Of a DNA stretch of 64,000 nucleotides, positions 16,958 through 26,193 are shown in pieces. This DNA comes from Deferribacteres bacterium. Its GTDB lineage: Bacteria > Zhuqueibacterota > Zhuqueibacteria > Zhuqueibacterales > Geothermadaptataceae. The first letter of the stretch is position 1. Every line of letters begins with the position of its first letter. A program made the position numbers and the translations under genes. The stretch lies in NCBI GenBank assembly GCA_020633675.1, contig JACKDE010000001.1, positions 558,001 through 622,000 of the forward strand. Direction: 5' to 3'. The notes beneath the pieces were generated by a model, which was not told the DNA's origin, did not search any database, and saw nothing but the letters and a program-made list of their open reading frames with translations.

Positions 16958-17553
16958 GATGCCAAAATCCTTTCGAGCTCACCTTTCAACGCTTTGCGCG
17001 CCGTGTACAAACGAGACATCACAGTACCCAACGGACACTGGAGCGCTTCAGCAATTTCTTTATAAGAAAAATCCTGAAAATCTTTTAGCAGAATGATCTC
17101 TTTTTCGTGAACTTTTAAACGATTCAATCCGCGCCAAACCATATCCCGCACTTCATTACTTTCCATTGCCTTTTCCGGATCAGCTTCTGCATCCGAAAGC
17201 GATTGCAGCGCTTGCTCGCCGATTTCGGAAAAAGGCCGGGGCCGGTGTGCACTGTCTCGCAGGTGATTGAAGCACAAATTGCGCAAAATGCGATAGTACC
17301 AGGTGAAAAAGCGCTTTCCGTTTTCAAAGGACTTTATAGCGCGATACGCTTTGACGAAAGCCTCCTGCGACAAATCGAGCGCAGCATCATGGTCGCCGAC
17401 AAAGCCAAGTGCCGTGAAAAAGGCTGGCTTTTTATAGCGCTCAACCAAAATGCCGAATGCATGCCGGTTACCCTGCTGGCATTGCAGGATGATTTCGGAT
17501 TCGTCGTCCGTTTCGACTGGCTGCGCAGGCTTGTCATTGGATTTTTTGACCAT
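16954..17553 (-). CDS. ECF-family RNA polymerase sigma factor
   Basis: A 199-residue sigma-70 factor of the extracytoplasmic-function class. Region 2 covers residues about 22-95 (HAFGILVERYKKPAFFTA, then DLSQEAFVKAYRAIKSF and FFTWYYRILRNLCFNHLRD). Region 4 covers about 130-190, with the helix-turn-helix in FSYKEIAEALQCPLGTVMSR. The 30-residue start is charged and rich in Asp and Gln. It is the first gene of the operon with the membrane anti-sigma protein, so it is probably released by an envelope signal. I could not find a matching -35/-10 autoregulatory site upstream by eye. Confidence 0.94.
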   Translation of the reverse strand: MVKKSNDKPAQPVETDDESEIILQCQQGNRHAFGILVERYKKPAFFTALGFVGDHDAALDLSQEAFVKAYRAIKSFENGKRFFTWYYRILRNLCFNHLRDSAHRPRPFSEIGEQALQSLSDAEADPEKAMESNEVRDMVWRGLNRLKVHEKEIILLKDFQDFSYKEIAEALQCPLGTVMSRLYTARKALKGELERILAS

Positions 17554-17724
17554 TTAGGCTTTCTTTCGAGTAAGCAGGCCCTGCTGTTGCCTCTTTGGCA
17601 AGTGATACACACATTGCTGCAATTTATTCAGAAAAAAGAAGAACATATTTTCCCGGATACTTTGGCCGCGAAAACTGAGATTGACCATGCAAATGAGAAC
17701 GGCAGGGCAATTGTGATGACGCGG

Positions 17725-18936
17725 TCATGTCAGTACGCAAATTTCTTGCAGGGCAGCGGCCATCACCCCTGCAGCACGATCAATTTCGGAGCACTCCAAA
17801 ATCAGCGGCGGCGCCATGCGCACTACGTTAGAATGAAACAAAGTCCAGCCGACGATCACGTTCTGTTGTAAGCACAGCCGGCAAAAGGTCATCGCCCTTT
17901 CGCTGCTGTCAAACTCGATGCCGATCAGGCAGCCTTTGGCACGGATTTCGCGCAGGCAGGCAAACCGCTGCTGCAATGCGTTGAGATGCTGAATGAACTG
18001 TTCGCCGACCCAAACGGCGCGGGCAGGCAAATCATCCCGCAACATTAGTTCGAACGATGCCAGACCGGCTGCGCAGCAAACCGGATTGCCGCCAAAGGTG
18101 GTGACGTGCGCAAGGGGCGGATCGCTGGAAAGCGCGGCCATCACTTCTTTACGTGCTGCGAAGGCGCCGAGAGGCAAACCACCACCGAGCGCTTTAGCCA
18201 ACACAATAATATCAGGGAAAATCCCGAAATGCTCGGCTGCGAACAATTTGCCGGTGCGGCCAAAACCAGTCATCACCTCATCAAAAATCAGCAACGCTCC
18301 GGACGCATCGCATTTCTGCCGCAGCGCTTCCATAAAAGCTTGGTCGGGAACGCGCACGCCAGCTTCGCCCTGTACCGGCTCGATGATCACGCCAGCCGTG
18401 TGCGCATCGATATCGTCAAGCGCGGCGATGTCGTTCCATGTCAAAGATGCGATTTCCGGCACCACCGGCTCGAATGGCTTGCGATACACCGCGGCCGATT
18501 GCAACGACAGCGCACCCATGGTGTCGCCGTGGTAGCAATCGCTGAAGCTGTAGATTTTTTGCCTGCCGGTGAATTTACGGGCGGTCTTCAGCGCGCCTTC
18601 CACGGCTTCTGCACCGCTGTTGGTGAAAAAGATGTTTTCGATGTCTCCCGGCAGGTGCGCTGCCAGCTTTTTAGCATATTCAACCTGCGGCTGCATTACA
18701 AACTCGCCGTACACCATTGGGTGCAGATACTGTGTTGCCTGCTTTTGAATGGCTTGCACAATCTCCCTGCGATTATGACCGACATTGACCACGCCAATGC
18801 CGGAGATCAGGTCTAGATATTTTTGGCCGTCAGCCGTGAAAACAAAAGGACCGTCACCGCGGACGATTTCCAGCCCGATGGGAGAGTCCGAAGTTTGGCA
18901 AACATAGCGACGAAAATCTGTTTGTAAATTCAACAT
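17725..18936 (-). CDS. Class III aminotransferase (acetylornithine/ornithine type)
   Basis: A PLP-dependent fold-type I aminotransferase of 403 residues. The cofactor Lys lies in VLAKALGGGLPLGAF. NSGAEAVEGALKTAR and CYHGDTMGALS mark the phosphate-binding region, IIEPVQGEAGV and LIFDEVMTGFGRTG the Asp that pairs with the pyridine nitrogen. These motifs fit the ArgD/RocD/GabT group; the exact amino donor cannot be decided. I start at the ATG at 18936 (MLNLQTDF), which fits family starts; the open frame continues 26 codons upstream with hydrophobic, non-family residues. The gene stands alone and is followed by a long spacer on its 5' side. Confidence 0.88.
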   Translation of the reverse strand: MLNLQTDFRRYVCQTSDSPIGLEIVRGDGPFVFTADGQKYLDLISGIGVVNVGHNRREIVQAIQKQATQYLHPMVYGEFVMQPQVEYAKKLAAHLPGDIENIFFTNSGAEAVEGALKTARKFTGRQKIYSFSDCYHGDTMGALSLQSAAVYRKPFEPVVPEIASLTWNDIAALDDIDAHTAGVIIEPVQGEAGVRVPDQAFMEALRQKCDASGALLIFDEVMTGFGRTGKLFAAEHFGIFPDIIVLAKALGGGLPLGAFAARKEVMAALSSDPPLAHVTTFGGNPVCCAAGLASFELMLRDDLPARAVWVGEQFIQHLNALQQRFACLREIRAKGCLIGIEFDSSERAMTFCRLCLQQNVIVGWTLFHSNVVRMAPPLILECSEIDRAAGVMAAALQEICVLT

Positions 18937-19032
18937 ATTCTTCAAGGTATCTGCTGATTTGGATTGATGGTTATGATTCACGAAATATGTAAAGCAAAAC
19001 AGGGCAAATTGCAAGAGCTATATTGCCGCGCT

Positions 19033-19062
19033 GGTTCAATGCATCGCAAAATGCATTGAACC
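19033..19062. repeat. Perfect 12-bp-stem hairpin
   Basis: GGTTCAATGCAT and ATGCATTGAACC pair perfectly around the 6-nt loop CGCAAA. A pyrimidine-rich stretch follows on the plus strand. It lies about 97 nt upstream of the aminotransferase start. Confidence 0.75.
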
Positions 19063-19323
19063 GGCTTTCTGGGTTCTGTCTTTCTTTTTCTTTGCGCGCG
19101 GTGGCATTAATTGGTATTATTTGTCGGATGTCGAAGGACCTTGTTTGGGATTGAGAACCGAAGCGTAGTTGCTTCCAAAGATTTCGTCAGTTACCCGCTG
19201 TGCGAATTGCTTTCAGGTTCTCCTTTTTCACAACCTTATGTTTTTATTTAATTAACGCGTTGTGTGAATTGTTTTTGCGATAGTCCTTTTGGATAAACCA
19301 TTGTTTTTATATAATAATAGTAC

Positions 19324-19620
19324 CCTTGTCATTCAGGATGAATCTATTCGGCATCGTGAGGAAACTTCGCTAGATTCCGCGGAAACGTCAAAATAGATGC
19401 CTCCGGCATGACAATTTGGGCCATTTTGTGCTCATAAACGGCTTATTTAATTCACACAATGGATTAATTATGGTGGCCTTGTCATTCAGGATGAATCTAT
19501 TCAGCATCGTGAGAAAGCTCGATCGATTTCAACAGAACAGTCAAAATAGATGCCTGCTACATGACAATTTAAAACTTTTGTACTCATCAATGGCTGATTT
19601 CATTCGCACAATGGATTAAT
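19324..19620. repeat. Two tandem 145-bp direct repeats
   Basis: Copy A (19324-19468) and copy B (19477-19620) both begin CCTTGTCATTCAGGATGAAT and end CACAATGGATTAAT, with a diverged middle and 8 nt between them. Each contains inverted ends (GTCAT and ATGAC), so each can fold. The array ends 37 nt before the ATG at 19658. Confidence 0.85.
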
Positions 19621-19657
19621 CAGTTGAAATTAGCAACTTCATTCAGAGAGAGAAGAT

Positions 19658-20425
19658 ATGCGTACGATTTTACTCTGTGCCGGTTTTGCTACCCGCATGT
19701 ATCCGCTTACCAAAGATTTTCCCAAGCCATTGCTCGAAGTTGCCGGCAAACCGGTGCTGGATTACTTGCTCGACCAACTCATCGATTTGCCTGATTTGCG
19801 CGAAATTCACTTGGTCAGCAACGCGCGTTTTGCCCGCCATTTTGAAGCATGGCAGGCAGATTGGCGGGAGCGGTTGGTCGCGCACAACAAGACTTTAACT
19901 GTACACGATGATGGCACCACCGACAACGAGAACCGCCTGGGTGCGGTGGCGGACCTGGCATTTGTGCTCGACCGATTGCCCGACCTGCAACCAACGATGA
20001 TTACAGCGGGAGATAATATTTTTCGCTTCGCCCTCGCACCCATCTGGCAAGATTTTCGCGAAAATGGGCAAAATTACGTGCTGGCCTTGCGCGAAACCCG
20101 CATCGAGCGCTTGCGGCGCACGGGGGTGCTGGAGTTGGCGGAGAACGATCAAGTAATGAAGTTGCATGAAAAGCCACAAGCACCGCCATCGGAGTGGACT
20201 GCGCCGGCTTTTTACTGCCTGCATCCGGCCGCGCTTCGGCACGTTTCGGATTACCTCTCGCAACCGAATGCGCAGGATGCACCTGGGCACTTCATCGCCT
20301 ATCTGGTGGAACGCGAGCCTGTTTTTGCCGCAAAAATTGCCGGTACGCGCTTCGATATCGGTTCAATGCAATCGTACCGGGAAGCCAACCAAATTCTGCA
20401 AAGCGAACCGGCGATTGTGACATGA
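19658..20425 (+). CDS. Sugar-phosphate nucleotidyltransferase
   Basis: A 255-residue nucleotidyltransferase that would join a sugar 1-phosphate to an NTP, releasing pyrophosphate. The N-terminal motif ILLCAGFATRMYPLTKDFPKP is the family signature (G-x-G-T-R-x-x-P-x-T-x-x-x-P-K-P), here with GFATRM in the loop. TAGDNIF gives the metal-binding Asp and LHEKPQAPPS the sugar-site Lys. RFDIGSMQSYREAN near the C-terminus matches the RmlA/GlmU-type end. The length is short, without a left-handed helix domain. The AGAGAGAAG site precedes the ATG. The sugar is unknown. The NtrC-type regulator follows after 81 nt on the same strand. Confidence 0.88.
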   Translation: MRTILLCAGFATRMYPLTKDFPKPLLEVAGKPVLDYLLDQLIDLPDLREIHLVSNARFARHFEAWQADWRERLVAHNKTLTVHDDGTTDNENRLGAVADLAFVLDRLPDLQPTMITAGDNIFRFALAPIWQDFRENGQNYVLALRETRIERLRRTGVLELAENDQVMKLHEKPQAPPSEWTAPAFYCLHPAALRHVSDYLSQPNAQDAPGHFIAYLVEREPVFAAKIAGTRFDIGSMQSYREANQILQSEPAIVT

Positions 20426-20506
20426 TGGCTGGTTTCGCTTGACTAATTCAACCGAAAATGTACTTTCCAATATCCGATAAAATCTTCACTTTTCAGGAAG
20501 AAGACC

Positions 20507-21850
20507 ATGCACGAACGCACGCTATTGATCGTCGATGATGAACGCAAAATGGCTGTTGTGCTCGAAACCGCTTTCGAGCAGGCTGGCTACCAGGTCACCA
20601 TTGCCAGCTCGGGCGAAGATGCGCTGGCGAAATTTCGCGAAAATCCGGTACCGCTGGTGCTGACTGATCTGAAAATGCCGGACATCAGCGGCATCGACGT
20701 GCTGGAAGCTGTAAAAAAACTCAGCCCCGATACCGAAATCATTTTGATGACTGCCTATGCCACGGCTCAAACCGCGGTCGAAGCGATGAAGAAAGGCGCG
20801 TACGATTATGTGCTCAAGCCTTTTTCGCTGGAAGAGTTAAAGCTGAAAGCGGAACGGGTGTTTGAAAAACGCGCGCTGCAAATGCAGAATCGCAGCCTCG
20901 AAGCCGAGCTGAAAAGCAAATTTTCCATCAAAAATATGATTGGCAGCAGCGGCGCGATGCAGCAGGTGTACAAAATGATCGAAAAGGTTGCGCCCAGCGA
21001 TGCCACCGTGCTGATTTTGGGCGAGAGCGGTACGGGCAAAGAATTAGCCGCGCGCGCCATTCACAATTTGAGTGCCCGCAGCGAGCAGCCGTTCATCGCC
21101 GTGAACTGTGCAGCTTTCCCTGAAAATTTGCTCGAAAGCGAGATTTTTGGCTATGAAAAAGGCGCATTCACCGGCGCGGATCGTCGCAAGCTCGGCCATT
21201 TCGAACTCGCCGGCGAAGGCACGATTTTCCTCGATGAAATTGGCGAAATTTCGCCCACGATTCAGGTCAAACTGCTGCGCGTGCTGCAGAATAAGCAGTA
21301 CACCCGACTTGGCGGCACCGAGATGATTCCACTCAAAGCCCGGGTGATGACCGCCACCAATCGCGTCCTGGAAGATTCGATCAAGGATGGCACTTTTCGC
21401 GAAGATTTGTACTACCGTATCAATGTTTTCCCGATAACCCTGCCGCCGCTGCGGCGACGCGCTGAAGACATTCCTGAGTTGGTGGAGCATTTTCTGCAAA
21501 AAATGCGACCCGGCGGACGAATCGATCCTGTTGCTTTGGAACGGCTACGGCGCTATGGCTGGCCGGGCAATGTACGCGAGCTCGAGAACGTCATCGAGCG
21601 CGCGCTGATTATGGCAGGTGGCGACACGATCAACAGCGAAGATTTGCCAACGCATGTGCAGGGGCAGGCGGCCACGCCGACCGATTTGTTCGATATTCCG
21701 GAAGAGGGTATCAATTTGGAAGAGGTCGAGAAAAAGCTCATTTTCACCGCCATCGAAAAAGCTGACGGCAACAAAAGCCGGGCTGCCAAATTGCTCGGCA
21801 TCACCCGTCGTAAGCTCTACTCCATGATGGAGCGGCTGGGGGGAGAATAG
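20507..21850 (+). CDS. NtrC-family sigma-54-dependent response regulator
   Basis: A 447-residue two-component regulator. The receiver domain (1-120) has the acidic pair D10-D11, phospho-acceptor D54 in LTDLKMPD and K104 in LKPF. The AAA+ domain has Walker A GESGTGKE near residue 172, the sigma-54 contact loop GAFTGA at about 219-224, and the arginine-rich RRRAEDIPEL segment. The Fis-type helix-turn-helix (NKSRAAKLLGITRRKLYSMM) ends the protein. AGGAAGAAGACC precedes the ATG. No histidine kinase is next to it, so its signal is unknown, and I saw no convincing sigma-54 promoter (GG-N10-GC) in the flanking spacers. Confidence 0.95.
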   Translation: MHERTLLIVDDERKMAVVLETAFEQAGYQVTIASSGEDALAKFRENPVPLVLTDLKMPDISGIDVLEAVKKLSPDTEIILMTAYATAQTAVEAMKKGAYDYVLKPFSLEELKLKAERVFEKRALQMQNRSLEAELKSKFSIKNMIGSSGAMQQVYKMIEKVAPSDATVLILGESGTGKELAARAIHNLSARSEQPFIAVNCAAFPENLLESEIFGYEKGAFTGADRRKLGHFELAGEGTIFLDEIGEISPTIQVKLLRVLQNKQYTRLGGTEMIPLKARVMTATNRVLEDSIKDGTFREDLYYRINVFPITLPPLRRRAEDIPELVEHFLQKMRPGGRIDPVALERLRRYGWPGNVRELENVIERALIMAGGDTINSEDLPTHVQGQAATPTDLFDIPEEGINLEEVEKKLIFTAIEKADGNKSRAAKLLGITRRKLYSMMERLGGE

Positions 21851-22278
21851 CGGCCAGAGCCTGTTGTCGAGTTCATATAAAAACTGAACTACACACCAGA
21901 CGCTTCCGTGTACGCTCGAACGCCTTGCTCCCGACCGATCTGGTGAGCTTCATTTTAACTTCTTTTTTATTATCGTCCTTGCCTTTTTCTACCCGGTTGA
22001 AAATTCAGGCAAGATATGGATTTGTCTGAAAAGTCATCATAGCCTCCAGTCAGGAGCCAACTTACAGTTAGAACAAGCAGTTAATAAAACAAAGCGTTAG
22101 CAATTTTTAGAAATGATTCCTGCCTGGTGACATTGGAAGTTTTCAATTAAGCTGCAATTGCACCGTACATCGACGATCGTTTTTTTCGTTCAGAAATATT
22201 TTACTTTTTGGGAGGAAGGTACTATATACCTGCTATTCACTTTACGCACTCTTGATTACCCACTTAACGGAGGGAGTT
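21851..22278. other. 428-nt spacer before the OPT transporter gene
   Basis: I see no gene here. A weak 7-bp inverted repeat (CACCAGA at 21894-21900, TCTGGTG at 21939-21945) could form a loose hairpin after the regulator gene. The GGAGGGAG site at 22269-22276 belongs to the next gene. Confidence 0.5.
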
Positions 22279-24240
22279 ATGGCAGAGAAGGAATTTAAGC
22301 CGTATGTAGCGGCGAAAACATCGATGAAGGAACTGTCGATCCGGGCGGTGCTGCTGGGGGTGGTGATGGCGCTGGTACTGGGAACGGCAAATGCTTACGT
22401 TGGCATGAAGGCCGGCTTAACCGTTGCTGCTATATTTCCGGCGGCGGTGGTGGCGATGGCGGCGCTGCGTGTCGTAGGTGGCACCATTCTCGAAGAAAAT
22501 ATCGCACGAACGACAGCTTCAGTCGGCGAGGCGCTCGTGGCCGGCGCGATCTTCACAATCCCGGCATTTTTGATCACCGGCGTGTGGACTGAGTTGAATT
22601 ACTGGCAAAGCAGTCTGATTATGTTGATAGGCGGTCTTCTTGGTATTCTCTTTGTGATCATGCTGCGTCGGGCGCTGGTTTCAGAGTCAGACCTGCCTTT
22701 TCCCGAAAGTATTGCCGCTTCGGAGATGGTCAAGGCCGGGCAGGGCGGACAAACCGGCGCCAAATACTTGTTTGCCAATATGGGGCTGGCTGCACTCTGG
22801 GAGCTGTTCAAAAATCCAAATGGTATTGCATTTGTGAATGACTCTGCCAAAACATTCGTCTCACTGGCACAGTCAAAAATTCAGCTTCTCGGTCAAAAAT
22901 TCAATTATGATGGTGGCTTCTATCTGCAATCGCCTTCGGCGTCGCCTATGCTGATGGGTGTCGGTTTTATCATCGGTCCCAACATTTCGGCTGTGCTGTT
23001 TGCCGGCGCGGTAATGGGCTGGATGTTTTTGGTGCCCGCCGGTGTGTTGTTGAATTCGGGCATAGAAGGTGTCGCGCACCTCGGCAGTTGGGTCGATCTC
23101 GCAGAAGATGTCTGGTATCGCCAGATTCGGCCTTTGGCGGTCGGCACCATGATCGTTGCAGCTTTTTATACGCTTTACAATATGCGTACAGCTTTGTTTA
23201 CCGGTATTTCCAAGGCCCTGGGAGATATAGGCAAGGTCAAAGAAGATGGCGAAGGATCGAGCAGAATCGATATCGACCTGAATTTGAAAACAGTTATGAT
23301 TTCGGTCGCAATCCTTACTGTTCCCTTGTTTTTGCTCTATTACTTCTTTAGCGATTCACTGCCTGGCTCCTTGACCTTGACTGTCCTCATGGTTATCCTG
23401 GGATTCTTTTTTGCCGCTGTCGCTGGCTATCTTGTCGGTGTTGTTGGCAGCTCGAACAATCCTATAAGCGGCTTGACACTTTCATCATTGCTGATTGCAG
23501 CATTATTGATGCTGGTGATTGGAGTTACGGGCAAGGCGGGCATTGCTGCGGTGCTGGGCGTGGCTGGTGTTGTCTGTTGCGCTGCCGGCATTGCCGGCGA
23601 TATGATGCAGGATTTGAAGGTCGGGCACATGCTTGGCGGCACGCCCTGGCGAATGGAAATCGGCGAGATCATCGGCGTGATCGTGGCATCGCTGGTGCTG
23701 GTGTTCCCGATGCAACTGATGCACAACGCGTACGGCATTGGCAGCGCGAATTTGCCTGCACCGCAAGCCGGCCTGATGGCGTTGATGTCGCAAGGCATCG
23801 TTGGCGGCGAGATGGCCTGGCCGCTGGTGATTTCGGGCATGTTTCTCGGACTCAGCCTGATCCTCATCAAAGCTCCAGCGCCGATGCTGATCGCGGTCGG
23901 CATGTATTTGCCGTTCAACACCACTGCTGCCATTTTCGTTGGCGGCATCATCAAATGGATACTCGACAAACAGATGGCCAAACGCAACGCAACCGATGAG
24001 CAGAAAACCAAAGCGGAAAATACCGGTTTGCTCATTTCTTCCGGTTTGATTGCTGGCGAGTCGCTGATGGCTGTGATTCTGGCACTGCTTTTCGGCATTT
24101 TGGATTACACCGGCAGCGGTTTCGCACTGGCTAACCTGGGTCTTGAGAATCCAAGCGCGTGGCTTGGCCTGCTCGCTTTTGCCGGCCTGCTTTATTTGCT
24201 GGTAAAAGTACCGATGAAAGCTGCGACCGAAAAAGCCTGA
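22279..24240 (+). CDS. OPT-family oligopeptide/metal transporter
   Basis: A 653-residue inner-membrane transporter of the oligopeptide transporter family, with about 14-16 hydrophobic segments. MSxxE-like TM1 features are visible: ELSIRAVLLGVVMALVLG, then ANAYVGMKAGLTVAAIFPAAVV, a typical OPT start. ENIARTTASVGEALVAGAIF and PFPESIAASEMVKAGQ are also family motifs. The latter half carries AGIAGDMMQDLKVGHMLG, which is highly conserved. OPT proteins take up short peptides or metal chelates with protons. I start at the ATG at 22279 after GGAGGGAG; the TTG at 22252 has no site. A clear terminator follows. Confidence 0.92.
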   Translation: MAEKEFKPYVAAKTSMKELSIRAVLLGVVMALVLGTANAYVGMKAGLTVAAIFPAAVVAMAALRVVGGTILEENIARTTASVGEALVAGAIFTIPAFLITGVWTELNYWQSSLIMLIGGLLGILFVIMLRRALVSESDLPFPESIAASEMVKAGQGGQTGAKYLFANMGLAALWELFKNPNGIAFVNDSAKTFVSLAQSKIQLLGQKFNYDGGFYLQSPSASPMLMGVGFIIGPNISAVLFAGAVMGWMFLVPAGVLLNSGIEGVAHLGSWVDLAEDVWYRQIRPLAVGTMIVAAFYTLYNMRTALFTGISKALGDIGKVKEDGEGSSRIDIDLNLKTVMISVAILTVPLFLLYYFFSDSLPGSLTLTVLMVILGFFFAAVAGYLVGVVGSSNNPISGLTLSSLLIAALLMLVIGVTGKAGIAAVLGVAGVVCCAAGIAGDMMQDLKVGHMLGGTPWRMEIGEIIGVIVASLVLVFPMQLMHNAYGIGSANLPAPQAGLMALMSQGIVGGEMAWPLVISGMFLGLSLILIKAPAPMLIAVGMYLPFNTTAAIFVGGIIKWILDKQMAKRNATDEQKTKAENTGLLISSGLIAGESLMAVILALLFGILDYTGSGFALANLGLENPSAWLGLLAFAGLLYLLVKVPMKAATEKA

Positions 24241-24270
24241 TCCACAATCGATTCTTTCAAAGCATTACAT

Positions 24271-24306
24271 AAAGGCGCTTGCTCATTCGAGTAAACGCCT
24301 TTTTTT
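24271..24306 (+). terminator. Rho-independent terminator after the OPT gene
   Basis: AAAGGCG (24271-24277) pairs with CGCCTTT (24296-24302), and the T tract runs from 24300 to 24306. It lies 30 nt after the stop. Confidence 0.85.
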
Positions 24307-24315
24307 GTCCCGCAA

Positions 24316-24344
24316 GGTACAAGAGATATGTACCGGCTGGTACA
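24316..24344. promoter_or_regulatory. Three GGTACA/TGTACC half-sites, possible operator
   Basis: GGTACA (24316-24321), TGTACC (24329-24334) and GGTACA (24339-24344) form an inverted pair plus a third site. They lie about 200 nt upstream of the three-gene envelope operon. No regulator is known for them. Confidence 0.35.
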
Positions 24345-24543
24345 TCTTTAAAGATAGCTAATACAGAAGTGAAGTGCTTAAATTCTATTTAAACAGTGGA
24401 TTGAGACCAAATGTATATCATGTTTTTTAAATGGCATAGTCGTTGCGCCTATGCAGATGCAGAAAAGGACTACTAATTGTATGGACAAGGCAGGATGATC
24501 ACCTGGTGGCTTGCCGAGGTATAGTGAAATGGTTGGATTGAAT

Positions 24544-26052
24544 ATGAAAAAAAACGTGCTGGCGCTGTTTGTTTTTCTAAGTACGATAGGAATAACTGTG
24601 TTGTCATACAGCCAACAGGATCTGACGCCACAGCAGCGTCGGCAACTGCAAACACAGGTGGAAAATCTCAAGCAACGCATCCTGCAGGTCGAACAGCTAT
24701 TGCAAGCATTCAATAACAACGCTGCACGCAATGTTTTGCTGGAAGCCAAGAAGCTCGGCGAACAGATCGAAAGTGAATTCCGCCAGGGGCGATACGGCAA
24801 CGTGCTGGCCCTGATTCGGACAGCGAACAACACCCTTGATCGCATTCTGGCGATTGCAACGGATGGTACACTGAAACGACTTGTCAGCGAGCTCAAGCAG
24901 GTGATGCAACAAGCTGATTTTGAGGTGCTGGGCGGCGGCAACAAGGAAGCGGAGCGCATTCTGCGCAGCGCCAAGCAATTTCAGGAACGCGCAGAAGCAT
25001 CATTGCAAGCCGGGAAAGTGCAGAAGGCGTACGAGCAATTTACTGTGGCGATAACTTTTGCCAGGCAAGCGCTCGACATGGTGCACGATGCTTGCCAACG
25101 CGAACGGGCGCAGTTTCAAAATATGGTTACACGGGCGCAGAATGCTATCGATGCGTCTCAAAATGATCAGGCAAAGCGCATTTCTGAACAAGCTTTCAAG
25201 AGCTATAAGCTGGCAGAACAGGCATGTCAGGAAGGTCGGAGCCAGGCTGCAGCACAACTTTACAATCGCGCCATGCGGCTGCTGTTGCGTGCGATTGATT
25301 TAACTTCTTCCGGCGGCGCGGCATTAAACGAAGCTGAACTCAAAATTGAGCTGGAAACGGCACGGGAGATGTTGGCATCCGTCAAAAGTCGTTTCGATGC
25401 GAATGATCAACAGCGTGGACAAGCCTTGTTGCAGCGGGCGGAAGAGAATATCAGGAACGCTGAATCCTTGCTGGCTAACGGGCGCTTCGTTTTGGCAAAA
25501 GCACAGTTGCTGCTGGCGCGCCGCTTGCTTAAAAACGTGTTGCGGATCGGCTATCCGGATGACGGTGATGTGCAGGACAAAGCAGAGAGTGAACTGGCAT
25601 TGCTACAACAGGATATCGCCCGCTTTGAACGCAGTTTACCTGCAGATCAGCCAGCTGCTGATTATCTCGCTCTCGTGCGCCAGGCGGCGCTGCGAGCCGA
25701 ACAGGCTATTGCAGCGGGAAGATATGGCTCAGCGCTGCAGCGCATTTTGATCGCACAAAAATTTCTCGCTAAAGCCGAAACCAGCGGCAAAGATCGTAAT
25801 CATTTGCAGATCACGCAGGCATTGGTGCAGCAAAATATCGACGAGCTGCTGCAGCGCTTGAAGGAAGCTGAATCTGCATTGCATGCTGCTTCGGCAAGCC
25901 AGGCTAATGATTTGCTTGAAGATGCACGCGCTATGCTGCGACAAGCTGAAAGTAAGCGCCAGCAAGGCAAATTGTTGCTGGCCTTTCAGCTCAGCGAAAT
26001 CGGCAAAGAGCTGATCGCGACAGCATTGCGGGTTTCGCAATCACAGGACTAA
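24544..26052 (+). CDS. Exported all-helical repeat protein
   Basis: A 502-residue protein with a Sec signal peptide (MKKNVLALFVFLSTIGITVLSYS, with residues 4-20 hydrophobic). The mature part is predicted almost wholly helical, Gln/Ala/Leu/Glu rich, and built of units of roughly 40 residues in which a helix ending in a small residue is followed by 'GRYGNVLALIRTA', 'GKVQKAYEQFTVA', 'GRSQAAAQLYNRA' or 'GRFVLAKAQLLLA'. This looks like a TPR-like or HAT-like array, but I cannot name a family. The ATG at 24544 gives a good signal peptide, with only a weak GGA upstream; an upstream ATG at 24529 is possible. It is the first gene of a three-gene envelope operon. Confidence 0.8.
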   Translation: MKKNVLALFVFLSTIGITVLSYSQQDLTPQQRRQLQTQVENLKQRILQVEQLLQAFNNNAARNVLLEAKKLGEQIESEFRQGRYGNVLALIRTANNTLDRILAIATDGTLKRLVSELKQVMQQADFEVLGGGNKEAERILRSAKQFQERAEASLQAGKVQKAYEQFTVAITFARQALDMVHDACQRERAQFQNMVTRAQNAIDASQNDQAKRISEQAFKSYKLAEQACQEGRSQAAAQLYNRAMRLLLRAIDLTSSGGAALNEAELKIELETAREMLASVKSRFDANDQQRGQALLQRAEENIRNAESLLANGRFVLAKAQLLLARRLLKNVLRIGYPDDGDVQDKAESELALLQQDIARFERSLPADQPAADYLALVRQAALRAEQAIAAGRYGSALQRILIAQKFLAKAETSGKDRNHLQITQALVQQNIDELLQRLKEAESALHAASASQANDLLEDARAMLRQAESKRQQGKLLLAFQLSEIGKELIATALRVSQSQD

Positions 26053-26193
26053 GCAATGAAAAGAGGTGATCGCACCATTCAAATTAAATCCATTCCTATC
26101 AATCTTTCCACAACCTTTTTTATACATCGGGATCGTAAAAAGGACACTCACAGCATTGATGCAATTTTAGGACGATTTACCAGGGAGAATAAA

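Larger units (their letters stand above)
18937..19657. other. 721-nt spacer between divergent genes, repeat-rich
   Basis: No gene is supported. It holds a 12-bp-stem hairpin (19033-19062) and two imperfect tandem copies of a 145-bp unit (19324-19620) that runs up to 37 nt before the nucleotidyltransferase start. The short frame at 19416-19619 is built from the repeat and has no ribosome binding site. Confidence 0.7.

Noticed and set aside
19324..19620. CRISPR array
   Set aside because: Only two copies of a 145-bp unit with 8 nt between them; no regular short repeats and spacers and no cas genes.
20507..22278. Sigma-54 promoter controlled by the NtrC-type regulator
   Set aside because: I found no convincing TGGCAC-N5-TTGC pattern in the spacers on either side.
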